From a virus, in IMG/VR virus record IMGVR_UViG_3300032736_000345, positions 1 to 38,283 of that record: 38,283 nucleotides of DNA; one strand, given 5' to 3'. Numbering within the stretch: the first letter of the stretch is position 1; every line of letters starts with the position of its first letter. Shown here one piece after another: positions 21,773 to 30,938 of this stretch. A program made the translations under genes and the position numbers. Below the pieces are notes generated by a model that was given only the letters and a program-made list of their open reading frames with translations, had not been told where the DNA came from and did no database searches.

Positions 21773-24582
21773 TATTCAAATCTCCTCGAACCGTAGATCT
21801 TTCTCAGAAATCCTCCCCTACCGTTTTTAACCTTGGTCATAGAGTATTCAATTTTCTTGGCTACTAGTTTGATAGTGTTCACAGCCTCTCCCGTTTTTAG
21901 TGAATATTGGGAGGAGTCAAGATACACTATTCTTGGATTGGTATAGAGGAAAGAATCTGAAAATCTAATGTCGAATTTTCCCTGAGTGCCCACTACAAAG
22001 TCCTTGTGTCTGAATGCAAGCCTTTGAGCCTCTCCCAGTGCGTCTTTCTCCAGTTGTCTCTTTGAGAATATTTGGTTTCTCTGCATGAAAGGAGCCTCGA
22101 TGTTTCGTGTGGTCTCTACTCCGTTTGGTGTGCTGGCAGTTGCCATAGCCATATTTCTTTTTGTGAACCTGAATGCGTCTGCCTCAAAATAAACGGTACT
22201 GGCAAATAATGGAACCTGTGTCGTAGGGTCTAAAATTCCGTCCAGTCCTACAAAGCCTTTCAGTGGGGAGTATCTCCCAAAGTCGTCGTAGAAAGATTGC
22301 AGTTGTATTGAAATCAGTTTGAGGTTCCTCCATTCAAAGATGTTGGCGAGTTCCTGCTCCTTTGGTCTGATAACCGTGCCCCCAGCAAGTGACTCTATGA
22401 GTGATACTGGCTTTGAGCCCCTGTAAACTTTGAAACTGTCAAGTTGAAAGTGCATATCAGTCCAGTTGTCTCTAAATGGCACGTTTACGTCCAATACTAC
22501 TACGTTGTCTTTGGAGTCATAACAGGTGACCCTGCATGGGAAATTTGCCTGCAGCCGTTGTCTGGATTGTCTGTCATTTGTCACTCCAAGGGTCTCGGTA
22601 ATTTTTACCATAAATGACAGATCTAGCACCTGTCCATAATCAGTAGAGTCTACATTGTTGAATCCCCTGCCACCGTTTGAGGTATAGTTCATGTTTTGTG
22701 GGTCGAAAAATGACGGATAGAGAGTGTCACTATTTCCATAAAGGGCTCCGATAGCCTCCCCATAATCTCCGTCGCTTTTTACTGGATATGGAAATTGAAA
22801 GCAGAGTCCAGCAAATCCTTTGAAATATCCTGCGTCATTGGTAAGATCAACTATCTTATTCCATGAGGTTTTCATCTGGATTGCAGAGCGATAGTTGGCG
22901 TTTGTAGGAGATGAATAGTCTTTAGTGGTTCCCCCGTTGGCAAATATTGGAGTGCCTGTCTGGAATCCGTCTACGTTGGTCAGCGTATCATAGGTGTGAA
23001 AGCAGTCTGTTTTTTGCACAGTGTTTGTATACCCAGTCCAGAGTCCAGTAGCGGAGGCAAATTCAAACGTCTTTCCTGCTGCCAGTACGGCACACTGTAC
23101 CTTATTTCCCATGTCAGCAGTATTCCATTTGTCTAGCACTATCCAGCCTCCGTCGTTTGGTTTCCATTCCAGTATCGCATTGTCAAAGGGCTTGCCAGTA
23201 ACGGAATCCGTCCCAGTAGCCTGATTTCCTCCAAGGTTTAAGACCCTGTGACCCTCTGAGCGTATGGCTGTGCCAGTGCCCTGAAAGTCAGTGCTTACCG
23301 AAAACAGTGCCCCCAGTGCGTCTGTGCCCCCTACCTCATGAGCCCAAGTTCTGTAAAAGTCATGATTTCCTGTTAGATCTGAACCGTCCTGATAATTGAT
23401 AACTAGGTTGCCGTCCCACATCATTTTAGAGCCTGCTGCTGCGTCTATGTTTGCCCCTGCCTGTGCCCATAACGCTGCCTTTCCTACAGTCCACGGAGAA
23501 TATTGTTTTGTGCCTAACCAATTTGCCCATGTCTCTACAGACCAATTTGAATTAGATACTGGAGGAGAGCCTGCTGCTGAGACGGTGGCTGAGGCTCCTG
23601 AGTAAATATAATGATAGCCCTTGTAAACAACTAATGAGTCAGGATAATAGGTAATGCTATTCTCATTCCATTCAGGTACAAAAATCCAGTCCAATTCCAG
23701 AGCCAGATAGTCTGCTGGATCGTTTGGTATGGCACCAAGTTCTCCCCAAGATAAGACCCTAGTAGCCCTCTGAGCCTGAATGCCTCCCTCCTGCTCGTCT
23801 GTGTTTGTATTGACTGACGTGCCTCCGTTTGTTGCGTCTATCTCAACTAGTGCTCCGCCTCCTGCCTCTGGGTCTGAGCCACTGGAGGGACACCTCATGT
23901 AGATTGTATGTAAATTTGTAGGATCAGTGTCAAATCCCAAATCAAAGTAATCCAAGACTCCTCCTAGGTCTACCGTTCCTGCCTGCCTGTCTACTAGATC
24001 CATCATTACATCGTACATCATGGCTGGAGCGGTACCATAGTCGTAAACGTTTAGGGTGTGTTTTGGCAGTGCGTTTCCTAACTGTGTGCTGGTATTGTAA
24101 ACAGTATCATGATATGAAAGGTCTGGCAGTTTGCCTCCGTTGGCGGTAGTAGAGGGATCCAGATTGTAAGTGTCTCCAATGTCTTTCATTACATCGAATG
24201 CAGTTTGGAACCACTGTGGACGGGCATAGTGCAAGTGCTGTAAATACCACTCGTTGCCTAGGCATTCTATCTGGGCGGTGGTACCCTGACCGTTATCCTC
24301 TGACGGAGTGATTGTTTTTACCTCAAATACCCTGTCGTATGTGCCTCCCTGACCGTCTGTGGCAGCAATTCTAATTTTGTCAAATTGGTCTAATATGGGT
24401 GCCTGAGTGAGGAATTTTCCAGTCTGTCCACAGTTTAGAATTAAGATGGCAGAGTTTACCTCTCCTGCCCCGTTGTCAGTAAACATAGGAATAGAGTCCA
24501 CATCATTAGACGTAAGAACAGTTGGAGTATAGGAGGCAGATTCGTCATAATGTGTGACGGTAAAAGTCCATTCAGAGGTCAT
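21772..24582 (-). CDS. Large tail protein (hub/tip or minor tail protein)
   Basis: 936 residues, the largest product. The first 140 residues resemble the N-terminal part of tail hub/minor tail proteins: VNSAILILNCG, FDKIRIAATDGQ, RVFEVKTITPSED, IECLGNEWYLQHL. The middle is Gly/Asn/Thr/Trp-rich beta with a carbohydrate-binding look (KMMWDGNLVI, FYRTWAHEVGG). The C-terminus returns to a basic beta domain (KRNMAMATAST, KLVAKKIEYSMTKV). Adjacent to the fibre and small tail genes, it probably forms the tail tip or baseplate. Precise homologue not recognised. Confidence 0.6.
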   Translation of the reverse strand: MTSEWTFTVTHYDESASYTPTVLTSNDVDSIPMFTDNGAGEVNSAILILNCGQTGKFLTQAPILDQFDKIRIAATDGQGGTYDRVFEVKTITPSEDNGQGTTAQIECLGNEWYLQHLHYARPQWFQTAFDVMKDIGDTYNLDPSTTANGGKLPDLSYHDTVYNTSTQLGNALPKHTLNVYDYGTAPAMMYDVMMDLVDRQAGTVDLGGVLDYFDLGFDTDPTNLHTIYMRCPSSGSDPEAGGGALVEIDATNGGTSVNTNTDEQEGGIQAQRATRVLSWGELGAIPNDPADYLALELDWIFVPEWNENSITYYPDSLVVYKGYHYIYSGASATVSAAGSPPVSNSNWSVETWANWLGTKQYSPWTVGKAALWAQAGANIDAAAGSKMMWDGNLVINYQDGSDLTGNHDFYRTWAHEVGGTDALGALFSVSTDFQGTGTAIRSEGHRVLNLGGNQATGTDSVTGKPFDNAILEWKPNDGGWIVLDKWNTADMGNKVQCAVLAAGKTFEFASATGLWTGYTNTVQKTDCFHTYDTLTNVDGFQTGTPIFANGGTTKDYSSPTNANYRSAIQMKTSWNKIVDLTNDAGYFKGFAGLCFQFPYPVKSDGDYGEAIGALYGNSDTLYPSFFDPQNMNYTSNGGRGFNNVDSTDYGQVLDLSFMVKITETLGVTNDRQSRQRLQANFPCRVTCYDSKDNVVVLDVNVPFRDNWTDMHFQLDSFKVYRGSKPVSLIESLAGGTVIRPKEQELANIFEWRNLKLISIQLQSFYDDFGRYSPLKGFVGLDGILDPTTQVPLFASTVYFEADAFRFTKRNMAMATASTPNGVETTRNIEAPFMQRNQIFSKRQLEKDALGEAQRLAFRHKDFVVGTQGKFDIRFSDSFLYTNPRIVYLDSSQYSLKTGEAVNTIKLVAKKIEYSMTKVKNGRGGFLRKIYGSRRFE

Positions 24583-25103
24583 GGTAGATTCGCCAAAATT
24601 CCTGCTATTGATCCGTTATACTTCAAAGTCAGACTGAACATGGTTTTATTCTGATATTCCCCGTCATGGTCAATTTCCATATCCTCTATGAGCCAGCCAT
24701 ACCCTGTAGTAGCCGTGCCGTCTGGAGTGATATTGTATTCTGGGAGGGTTCCAAATACGGTTCCAAATCTGCCGTGTGGGAAATTTGCAGTAGTCTTATC
24801 CTCCAGCAGCCATCTAGTTAGCCTCTTTCTGCCTGTCAGAGCACCCTTTCCCTTGATAACCCCGTTAATGTAAATTCTAAGTGATCCCACCCCACCGTCC
24901 TGACTTGGGTTAATGTCTCCCTTTAGTGCGTTTGTCTGGGAAATGTCTACGGATATTTCAGACCTTATGGCTTTGGCAAATTGCTGGTCATTAGCCACGG
25001 TAGCCTCGTCAAATTCCACTGTAGTATTAGTCCCTACCCCTATGCCTCCCTGTGCACTGCTTGAGGCTGAGGCAATTCTCCACAGTCGGTTTATTCCAGC
25101 CAT
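24579..25103 (-). CDS. Tail protein, possible tail-tube subunit
   Basis: 174 residues, all beta (VEFDEATV, SEISVDISQTNALK, SLRIYINGVIKGK, NKTMFSLTLKYNGS), with a size and strand pattern common to tail-tube or tail-assembly subunits. Lies just before the large tail protein and after the tail-completion genes. Assignment by size and place only. Confidence 0.45.
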   Translation of the reverse strand: MAGINRLWRIASASSSAQGGIGVGTNTTVEFDEATVANDQQFAKAIRSEISVDISQTNALKGDINPSQDGGVGSLRIYINGVIKGKGALTGRKRLTRWLLEDKTTANFPHGRFGTVFGTLPEYNITPDGTATTGYGWLIEDMEIDHDGEYQNKTMFSLTLKYNGSIAGILANLP

Positions 25104-25756
25104 TATCTAAAGTTCCTGCTCCCGTGACTTGGCATGGCTACTGGGTTAAATCCCCTTGCCTCATAGGCTGATATTTCCCTGCCGTAAAAGTTGGCTGGAA
25201 TCTTGGAGGACATTGATCGGTTTACTATGCTGTAGATGTTACCTCCTACGTTGCCCTGACCGCCTCTGAGTCCTCCTATGCTGGTTGCGATAACTGACCT
25301 GAACCCCTGTCTAATTTCTGCCTTGAACATTCTAGTAAGAAATCCTACTACCTCTGCCCCGATAATTCTCTTGAATCTCCTGTCAAGTGGCATACCGTCC
25401 TTGGTGAGATATTCGATTCCAAACTTGATAGCCTCCATTATTATTGCAGCCAGCAGGATTGCCCCTGCTCCCTTGGCAAACTTTCTGAGGAAAATTCTGA
25501 TGATCATGCCGTCTGGGTTCTTGGCAAATCCTACCACGTTGCCTATCTGCTCCTTGGACATGGACATTACCTCTCCCAGTTTGGTATTTGATAATTTTTT
25601 GTTAAGTTGAGATTCTGACTCTATGCTGTCAGGCTGTGTAAAGTTCTTCTCTGTCTTGGAGAGATCCCCTATCATGTTCTTGATTTTGGTATCGTCCTCT
25701 AGGACTATCTCAATAGGTACTCTGAGAACTTTGCCGATTCTTGGATTTGAACTCAT
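25103..25756 (-). CDS. Tail-region protein with one membrane-like segment
   Basis: About 217 residues from the ATG at 25756, which overlaps the previous stop (ATGA); ATG 25780 is possible but overlaps more. Contains one strongly hydrophobic helix (GAGAILLAAIIMEAIKFGI, about residues 105-123), then basic segments. In tail modules a hydrophobic helix of this kind is typical of short tape-measure or DNA-ejection proteins. At about 217 aa it is too short for a usual tape measure. Confidence 0.45.
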   Translation of the reverse strand: MSSNPRIGKVLRVPIEIVLEDDTKIKNMIGDLSKTEKNFTQPDSIESESQLNKKLSNTKLGEVMSMSKEQIGNVVGFAKNPDGMIIRIFLRKFAKGAGAILLAAIIMEAIKFGIEYLTKDGMPLDRRFKRIIGAEVVGFLTRMFKAEIRQGFRSVIATSIGGLRGGQGNVGGNIYSIVNRSMSSKIPANFYGREISAYEARGFNPVAMPSHGSRNFR

Positions 25757-26214
25757 ACCATTCTCGACTCCAGCAGCCATTTGTTTGCTCCGTCTATTAT
25801 TTTTTCTAGGAACCTGTCATAGAATCCCCAGTTTTCAAGAGACTCTAAAATGTTGTAGCCCTTGAATCCTCTGGGGTGGGTGTGTTTGGAGAAATGAATC
25901 CCTCCCTGCCAGTTAAATTTCAGAGTGTCTGCCCCTCCGTTCTCCTTGCCCAGTGGATAGACGTCATAGTCTCCCCAGCCAAACTCTGTAAGGTCAGCAA
26001 AAGGGTGGTCATTGACTAGTTCAACTTTCATAAATCCAGCGTCCTCTACCCTCCATGCGTCAATTACGGACTGGGCGTTTCCCCTGCTGGTCATTAGAGA
26101 TTTCATTGGGTCTAAGAGTTCCCGTATGGCATAGTCAATTTTATTCTGATTAATCCAGTCAGCAGCCCTAGTAGGTGCAGATTCCATGCGTAACATGGCA
26201 GTATGAAAATCCAT
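25753..26214 (-). CDS. HK97 gp10-like tail-completion protein
   Basis: 153 residues. LTEFGWGDYDVYPLG, LKFNWQGGIHF and KHTHPRGFKGYNILES match the pattern of HK97 gp10-type neck proteins (a TEFG segment, a central LxF strand, then HPG-like and a final FL). These join the head connector to the tail. Neighbours are the connector and tail genes, which fits. Confidence 0.65.
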   Translation of the reverse strand: MDFHTAMLRMESAPTRAADWINQNKIDYAIRELLDPMKSLMTSRGNAQSVIDAWRVEDAGFMKVELVNDHPFADLTEFGWGDYDVYPLGKENGGADTLKFNWQGGIHFSKHTHPRGFKGYNILESLENWGFYDRFLEKIIDGANKWLLESRMV

Positions 26215-26639
26215 TATGTAATGTCTGCGGTAGTTACTTCCTCGGTGATTCTGAATTTCAAACGAGTTTTAACACCGCCCTCCACAGGTTTTTCAAATAC
26301 GAGATCATGGACAGAACAGTCTACGGTAATGGTTTTGCTTGCACCGCTTTTGTCTGTGTAGATAATTGGAAATGCGTTTGATGGCAGTGCCCCGTTGGAG
26401 TCCAGCACGGTATATCCAACAAACGTGTTTATCTCTGGAGAGGACAGCAAGAGAGTAGCCTCAAAGTAATTGTCATTCTGACCGTAAAAATAGATAGTTC
26501 CTGCGTCTACTGCGTCCCTTTCCTCTGGGCGTGAAATATGAAATGATAACTCCTGCAGCAAAATAAATCTGTTTGATCCTAAATCTAAATGCACTTTGGC
26601 TGCATTGATTACCTCAGTAATTTCACCAATATTCGCCAT
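26214..26639 (-). CDS. Tail-region beta-rich protein
   Basis: 141 residues, beta-rich, with a repeat-like ending (TRLKFRITEEVTTADIT). Lies between a larger tail protein and the gp10-like protein; possibly a tail terminator or completion protein. Not recognised. Strong late promoter 26 nt upstream. Confidence 0.45.
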   Translation of the reverse strand: MANIGEITEVINAAKVHLDLGSNRFILLQELSFHISRPEERDAVDAGTIYFYGQNDNYFEATLLLSSPEINTFVGYTVLDSNGALPSNAFPIIYTDKSGASKTITVDCSVHDLVFEKPVEGGVKTRLKFRITEEVTTADIT

Positions 26640-26662
26640 AGTACAGTATACTGGATAGAGGA

Positions 26663-26674
26663 TAAAAGAGTTAA
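26663..26674 (-). promoter_or_regulatory. Late promoter TTAACTCTTTTA
   Basis: Minus-strand TTAACTCTTTTA with the T-rich box centred about 26 nt before the ATG at 26639. The same 12-mer occurs at 33532-33543 and 36397-36408. Confidence 0.7.
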
Positions 26675-27621
26675 GTCAGTGCGTATGTTGGCGGTCTAGT
26701 AATCTCTGCCACCAGCCTGAACTTTGAGAGATCGTCCAGATCATGCTTTGGCTCAAACGAGATAACTCTGAGGTAAAGGGTAGAGGTCAGTGTGGCTGCT
26801 GTGCTCTCAGTGTCGGTAACTGCCCATAGGAATACTGCGTCAGATACCTCTCCAGTGGTCAGCAAATTCCCTATACTTGGAAACTGCTCGGTGCCAGCGT
26901 CAGTAAAATCGGCTTTTTTCATGTTCATGGTACAGTTGAACCGTCCCCCGTACCCTCCAGTGAAATAGATTGGAACCCTTGCACCTACCGAGGTAGTGTC
27001 TACCAATTCTGCAATCTGCTTGAATCCTCCCGTCCACTGGACGTCATACGCCTCGGTATAGATGTAGTCTGCAGCAGGGAGTGAGTCACCCGTGCTCGCT
27101 GAGGTGTCAAAGGATAGCACTCCCCCGTACCCTTTGAATACGCTGGTATTTTCTGATTTAATTCTAGTAAGTGTCAGTTTCATGGTTCTGATCAATACTT
27201 GGCTCACTTTGTCAAGTTCGTCGTTATTATCCCAGCCAGTCATAGACTTGTAGTATAACCCAGTCCCAGTGTTAGGATTGTAGACAGTCTTGACTATTCT
27301 CAATACCTCGTCGCACATATCCTCAATTCTGGACTCTGCTATGTCCCATTTGCTGTTTTTAACGTCCTCTACTGTGTATCTGCATTTCACCTCAAATACG
27401 TCATTTACCTCGGTAAATTTCTGATGGATAATGTCTGTAGAGAGTGGGGTGTCCTTTCTTACCTGAATGGCTTTTTTGGTCTCAATCTGCTTTACCTGTG
27501 GGTGGGCAAAAAACTTGACAGGATTTTTCATTATGTTGGAGGCAGTTTTGCTCAGTGCTCCTGAAAGTCCCCAGCCAGACTGTATGCTGTCCCTTAAGGT
27601 GTCAGCCTGAAAGTCTCCCAA
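26671..27621 (-). CDS. Tail protein, possible terminator-tube fusion
   Basis: 316 residues. The N-terminal half (helical then beta: TEVNDVFEVKCRYTVEDV, SRIEDMCDEVLRIVKTV) resembles tail-terminator proteins; the C-terminal half (VPIYFTGGYGGRFNCTM, LTSTLYLRVISFEPK) is all beta and resembles a tube or head-tail joining domain. A fusion is possible. Placed between the connector and the tail genes. Confidence 0.4.
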   Translation of the reverse strand: MGDFQADTLRDSIQSGWGLSGALSKTASNIMKNPVKFFAHPQVKQIETKKAIQVRKDTPLSTDIIHQKFTEVNDVFEVKCRYTVEDVKNSKWDIAESRIEDMCDEVLRIVKTVYNPNTGTGLYYKSMTGWDNNDELDKVSQVLIRTMKLTLTRIKSENTSVFKGYGGVLSFDTSASTGDSLPAADYIYTEAYDVQWTGGFKQIAELVDTTSVGARVPIYFTGGYGGRFNCTMNMKKADFTDAGTEQFPSIGNLLTTGEVSDAVFLWAVTDTESTAATLTSTLYLRVISFEPKHDLDDLSKFRLVAEITRPPTYALT

Positions 27622-27623
27622 TT

Positions 27624-27986
27624 CTACTCAAACCCTGTAGTGTTTGAACTTGTTTTAGAGAAAGTAGATGTGGTAAACCCGTCAGCGTTTTGCTTGCCGT
27701 AGATGGCTTTGATGTAGTCCTGAATATCCTTTCTTGCAGCGTCGTATAGAGCCCGTGGGTGGTCTGGACTGTTCCACATGAGATACTCTGCTGCTGCCAG
27801 TTTGTCAGAAAGTGCCTTTAGTTCTTTTTCAGGAAATGGGATTGGCACTGTAGCGTGTAGCCCTATCTGGGTGTTAATGTAAGAGTCTGCCTGCTCCCCT
27901 AGGTCGTTTACATAGGGATCCTGATCAACGTCGTCTATGTGCAGTTTGTTCTTGATTTTGCCAAGAGAATAATAACTAGTACCCAT
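27624..27986 (-). CDS. Head-tail connector (gp6/DUF-like adaptor)
   Basis: 120 residues, mainly helical: YYSLGKIKNKLHIDDVDQDP, QADSYINTQIGL, then a long helix (ELKALSDKLAAAEYLMW) and a helix-turn (ALYDAARKDIQDYIKAIYG). This matches the helical adaptors (gp6/gp15 type) that bind beneath the portal. The short Ser/Thr tail is disordered. Position before the tail genes supports it. Confidence 0.6.
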   Translation of the reverse strand: MGTSYYSLGKIKNKLHIDDVDQDPYVNDLGEQADSYINTQIGLHATVPIPFPEKELKALSDKLAAAEYLMWNSPDHPRALYDAARKDIQDYIKAIYGKQNADGFTTSTFSKTSSNTTGFE

Positions 27987-28318
27987 TATGCCAGTTTCTC
28001 CAGTATGGTACAGGACATATATTTTGTTTTCTTTCGCTGGCTCACTCCAGTGTCTACCATGTCAATCTGAGCGATAAATGTGCCTGCCGTCACTGAGGCA
28101 GTCTGTCCACTAGTCATAGTCCATCTGCCCACGCCCACCGTGCCTGTTGGCTTTGAGAGGGACACTGACAGTATGGTAGTAACAAGGTCTGAGGTTTTTA
28201 CTGTAAGTGTGAGAGTGTCGTAATTATCCAAATCCATCGGGGATCCTGTAGATTCATCGTATATTGTAATATCGTAAGAGTCTCCATATTCTCCAACTGC
28301 AAACTCAATATCTGCCAT
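27986..28318 (-). CDS. Beta-sandwich tail protein (BppU N-domain-like)
   Basis: 110 residues. YDITIYDESTGSPMDLDNYD, LTLTVKTSDLVTTIL, GRWTMTSGQTASVTAGTF, FIAQIDMVDTG and YMSCTILEKL give the strand pattern of the N-terminal domain of baseplate upper protein BppU. It could be a baseplate or adhesion accessory. Overlaps the connector start by one base; a degenerate late promoter lies 25 nt before its ATG. Confidence 0.55.
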   Translation of the reverse strand: MADIEFAVGEYGDSYDITIYDESTGSPMDLDNYDTLTLTVKTSDLVTTILSVSLSKPTGTVGVGRWTMTSGQTASVTAGTFIAQIDMVDTGVSQRKKTKYMSCTILEKLA

Positions 28319-28340
28319 GAATTATCTCACACTCATAAAG

Positions 28341-28353
28341 TTAAAGGTGTTAA
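28341..28353 (-). promoter_or_regulatory. Late-type promoter TTAACACCTTTAA
   Basis: Minus-strand TTAACACCTTTAA, a near match to TTAACTCTTTTA, centred 25 nt before the ATG at 28318. Confidence 0.55.
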
Positions 28354-28356
28354 TGA

Positions 28357-29058
28357 TCAAAAACTTGAATTTCCTGAGCGTTTGAACACTGACGTAATTC
28401 CTGTCCTCTTGAATATGTATGATGTGGCATATCTGAGCCTGCTGGCTCCTGTCCCTGCAATTCCCTTGAATGATGTAAGCAGTGAGGTAATGGTCAAAGT
28501 AGGTGTAATTGTTCTGAGTGCTGCCAGTACCCTAGAGACAGAGTTGGTATTGGTGACAGTCTGGGTGAGTGTTCTTACTGCCCCGTAAAGTCTGTCCAAG
28601 GTCTCAGTTATCGTAGGTGCCTCGGATATGGTTCTTAGTGCTGCATAAATTCTGCCTACTGTGTTGATATTGGTGATAGCCTCTGTAAGAGTTTTATTTA
28701 CACTTCTAACTTTAGTCAGAACCTCTATAATTTGAGTAATGTTTGCAGTCAAATATCCAGACTCTAGATAGCCTGATGAAGTATACCCTCCTGCTCCCGT
28801 GGTAAGTTGCCTAGTTGCTGCCAGTTTCCTTGAGACGGTACCGATGTTGGTTAGAACCTGAGCGATTCCTCTGCCAATGAACAGATTGGGAATTAGTCCC
28901 GTGATAGTAAGTGCCCCAGAGGCGGTTCTTTGGGCTCCGTATGACTTTGCCAGAGTGTCAGCCATTGTAGTCTGAGCCACGACATATCCACTGGAGACAT
29001 ACCCTCCTGCCACATATCCCCCAGAACCCTCAGTTATGGTTACTGTATATGAGGTCAA
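28357..29058 (-). CDS. Repetitive tail/fibre protein
   Basis: 233 residues with internal repeats: GGYVAGGYVSSGYVVAQ and GGYTSSGYLESGYL modules, and several helical units of the form (T/S)VSRVLAALRTI and TNINTVGRIYAALRTI at about 33-35 residue spacing. The C-terminus is basic (SRLRYATSYIFKRTGI). Structural role likely; the function of the repeats is unknown. Confidence 0.5.
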   Translation of the reverse strand: MTSYTVTITEGSGGYVAGGYVSSGYVVAQTTMADTLAKSYGAQRTASGALTITGLIPNLFIGRGIAQVLTNIGTVSRKLAATRQLTTGAGGYTSSGYLESGYLTANITQIIEVLTKVRSVNKTLTEAITNINTVGRIYAALRTISEAPTITETLDRLYGAVRTLTQTVTNTNSVSRVLAALRTITPTLTITSLLTSFKGIAGTGASRLRYATSYIFKRTGITSVFKRSGNSSF

Positions 29059-29062
29059 TTAG

Positions 29063-29341
29063 TTACTCCAATGATCTAGCCCAAAAATCATCTATTACAT
29101 TTTGAATCGGTGTTATTATCCCTGTGTATGGATCTAAAAAATAAGGTATGAAAGATTTAATGTAATTTTCAAAATCCAATTTGGTTGCATACACTTTCAA
29201 TCCTGCCCAGCCTAATGACAATCCTATCATGTCATAATCCTGTGGAGATTGACCACCGTTAGGCTTGATAAAATATCCACCGTCAATCATAGCACTAGGA
29301 ACCTTGCCATTGCCCAATAGAGTATAGCGTATTATTTTCAT
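29063..29341 (-). CDS. Hypothetical protein of marine-phage type
   Basis: 92 residues (IIRYTLLGNGKVPSAM, DGGYFIKPNGGQSPQDYD). I recall, from memory and unverified, similar small proteins beside the next gene in marine T4-like phages. AT-rich compared with the neighbouring tail genes. Coupled to the next gene (ATGA). Confidence 0.45.
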   Translation of the reverse strand: MKIIRYTLLGNGKVPSAMIDGGYFIKPNGGQSPQDYDMIGLSLGWAGLKVYATKLDFENYIKSFIPYFLDPYTGIITPIQNVIDDFWARSLE

Positions 29342-30129
29342 CGTGGTTTTGTTGCTCCACTTGCCATAAATTCTTCACTTCCAATACAGTCTAATCCTGT
29401 TCTGGATAAAGCCAGTTTATATGATTCGTTAAATTTTAATACCATATTATCTAAAAATTCATACATTGTTTTGATTGTAATCATATCTCCATTATTTATT
29501 AGTAATTGTGTATTAATCATATATTCTCTTGAATAATGTTCTCCAACCTGTGGGTGAATACCTAACTGTTCCCAATATTCTACTGCTGCCTTTGATACCC
29601 TACCTGTTGCTGAAAGGTCCTGAATAGATATTCTGAACGATTTCTTTATCATATTTTCTATCTCCTGTTTCTCATAATCTGCTTCTGACCAATTATCAGG
29701 TATATTGTAATTTTTTTTAATACTATCATACATATCTTGAAACATTCCAATCTGCCTAAGTGCGTTCTCCATAGATACGGATATGGTTGTGATTGATGAT
29801 TGTTCTTCACGGATTTTGAGTATGGATTCTTTGTCGGTGTTTTTAGATAATTTTAAAACGGATAATTTCTTATTTTCAATTTTATAATATGCTTCTTGTA
29901 GTGCATTGTATTTTTTGTTTATTTGTGATATACATTGCTTCATTCTGGATAATGGGGAATCACTAATCATATTCATTGTTTGTAATGAGTAACTACTTTG
30001 ACTAGTAGAGTGTCCAATTATCTCCTTGGCTCTGAAATACTCTGGTAGTCTATCTGCTATCTTTGCGAGTTGTTCTTTTGGAATAGTGATAAGGTCTGTA
30101 ATACCACCGAATAATTCTATATCGGACAT
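29338..30129 (-). CDS. Hypothetical protein of marine-phage type
   Basis: 263 residues, helical and coiled (SPLSRMKQCISQINKKYNAL, LKLSKNTDKESILKIREE, then AAVEYWEQLGIHPQVGEHY). Resembles a family I recall from marine tailed phages (unverified). In this AT-rich cassette it lies between the sulfotransferase and 29063-29341. No biochemical role known. Confidence 0.5.
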   Translation of the reverse strand: MSDIELFGGITDLITIPKEQLAKIADRLPEYFRAKEIIGHSTSQSSYSLQTMNMISDSPLSRMKQCISQINKKYNALQEAYYKIENKKLSVLKLSKNTDKESILKIREEQSSITTISVSMENALRQIGMFQDMYDSIKKNYNIPDNWSEADYEKQEIENMIKKSFRISIQDLSATGRVSKAAVEYWEQLGIHPQVGEHYSREYMINTQLLINNGDMITIKTMYEFLDNMVLKFNESYKLALSRTGLDCIGSEEFMASGATKPR

Positions 30130-30938
30130 TCAATTCTCCAAAACGGATCTGTCTTATATAATGTATCTGTGTTATCTGGGAGATATTGATTAATGTCATA
30201 TTCATTCTTTTCTACTTTGTCAGTTTTAATCGTGTGTAATTCTCCACCTATCGATTTATCATTATATGAAAGTCCATTATTGCTCAACTGTGACAGGTTA
30301 GTAAATTCATGCTTGAATTTTGGTATGTCTAAATAATCATATACCTTATCTATCTCTCCTTCCATATTACTAACCAAGTCATTATACTCTATTAGATGTA
30401 TATATTTTCTATGTTGAGGTCTTGTTATGTTGAAAACTGCTTGTAACCATCTATGAAGTGTACCATCATTAGACATGACAAAAGCACATCTTTCTTCCAA
30501 TGTTTTTCCTTGCTGTGCTATATAATTATTTTTCGTAGAGTATGAGAATTTGATAAATGATGCTAGTATTTCTTTAATGTCTCTTACTAATACTATTATC
30601 TTAATATCATTTGGAGCATATTTCTTTAACACTTCAAAATTATTAGGCAATCCCCACACTCCTCTATCTACTATATATTTTGATTCCCAGTCTGAATAGT
30701 AGTTTTGAATCACATTATTAGTAACATTAAGTAATGACTGTTCATCTGGATAATTACAATACAAGTCTGTATTTTTAATTAATACTGTTCCACAGAATAT
30801 ATCACATACAACACTATTTGCTGTTACTGATATATCTGGGTTTTGATTTATTATACTTGAAAATAATGTATTTCCTGCTCTTGGTAGTCCACATAAATAG
30901 TATATTTTTTTATGGGGAGTAATCAGAAAGCCCCCCAA
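30117..30938 (-). CDS. Sulfotransferase
   Basis: 273 residues, a normal length for the family. YYLCGLPRAGNTLFSSII (residues 13-30) is the PAPS 5'-phosphosulfate-binding loop; VDRGVWGLP and IKIIVLVRDIKEILASFIKF fit the later conserved strands and the 3'-phosphate region. It could sulfate tail or host-surface sugars. The gene is AT-rich and overlaps the propeller fibre by 29 nt, a sign of cassette insertion. Confidence 0.8.
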   Translation of the reverse strand: MGGFLITPHKKIYYLCGLPRAGNTLFSSIINQNPDISVTANSVVCDIFCGTVLIKNTDLYCNYPDEQSLLNVTNNVIQNYYSDWESKYIVDRGVWGLPNNFEVLKKYAPNDIKIIVLVRDIKEILASFIKFSYSTKNNYIAQQGKTLEERCAFVMSNDGTLHRWLQAVFNITRPQHRKYIHLIEYNDLVSNMEGEIDKVYDYLDIPKFKHEFTNLSQLSNNGLSYNDKSIGGELHTIKTDKVEKNEYDINQYLPDNTDTLYKTDPFWRIECPI

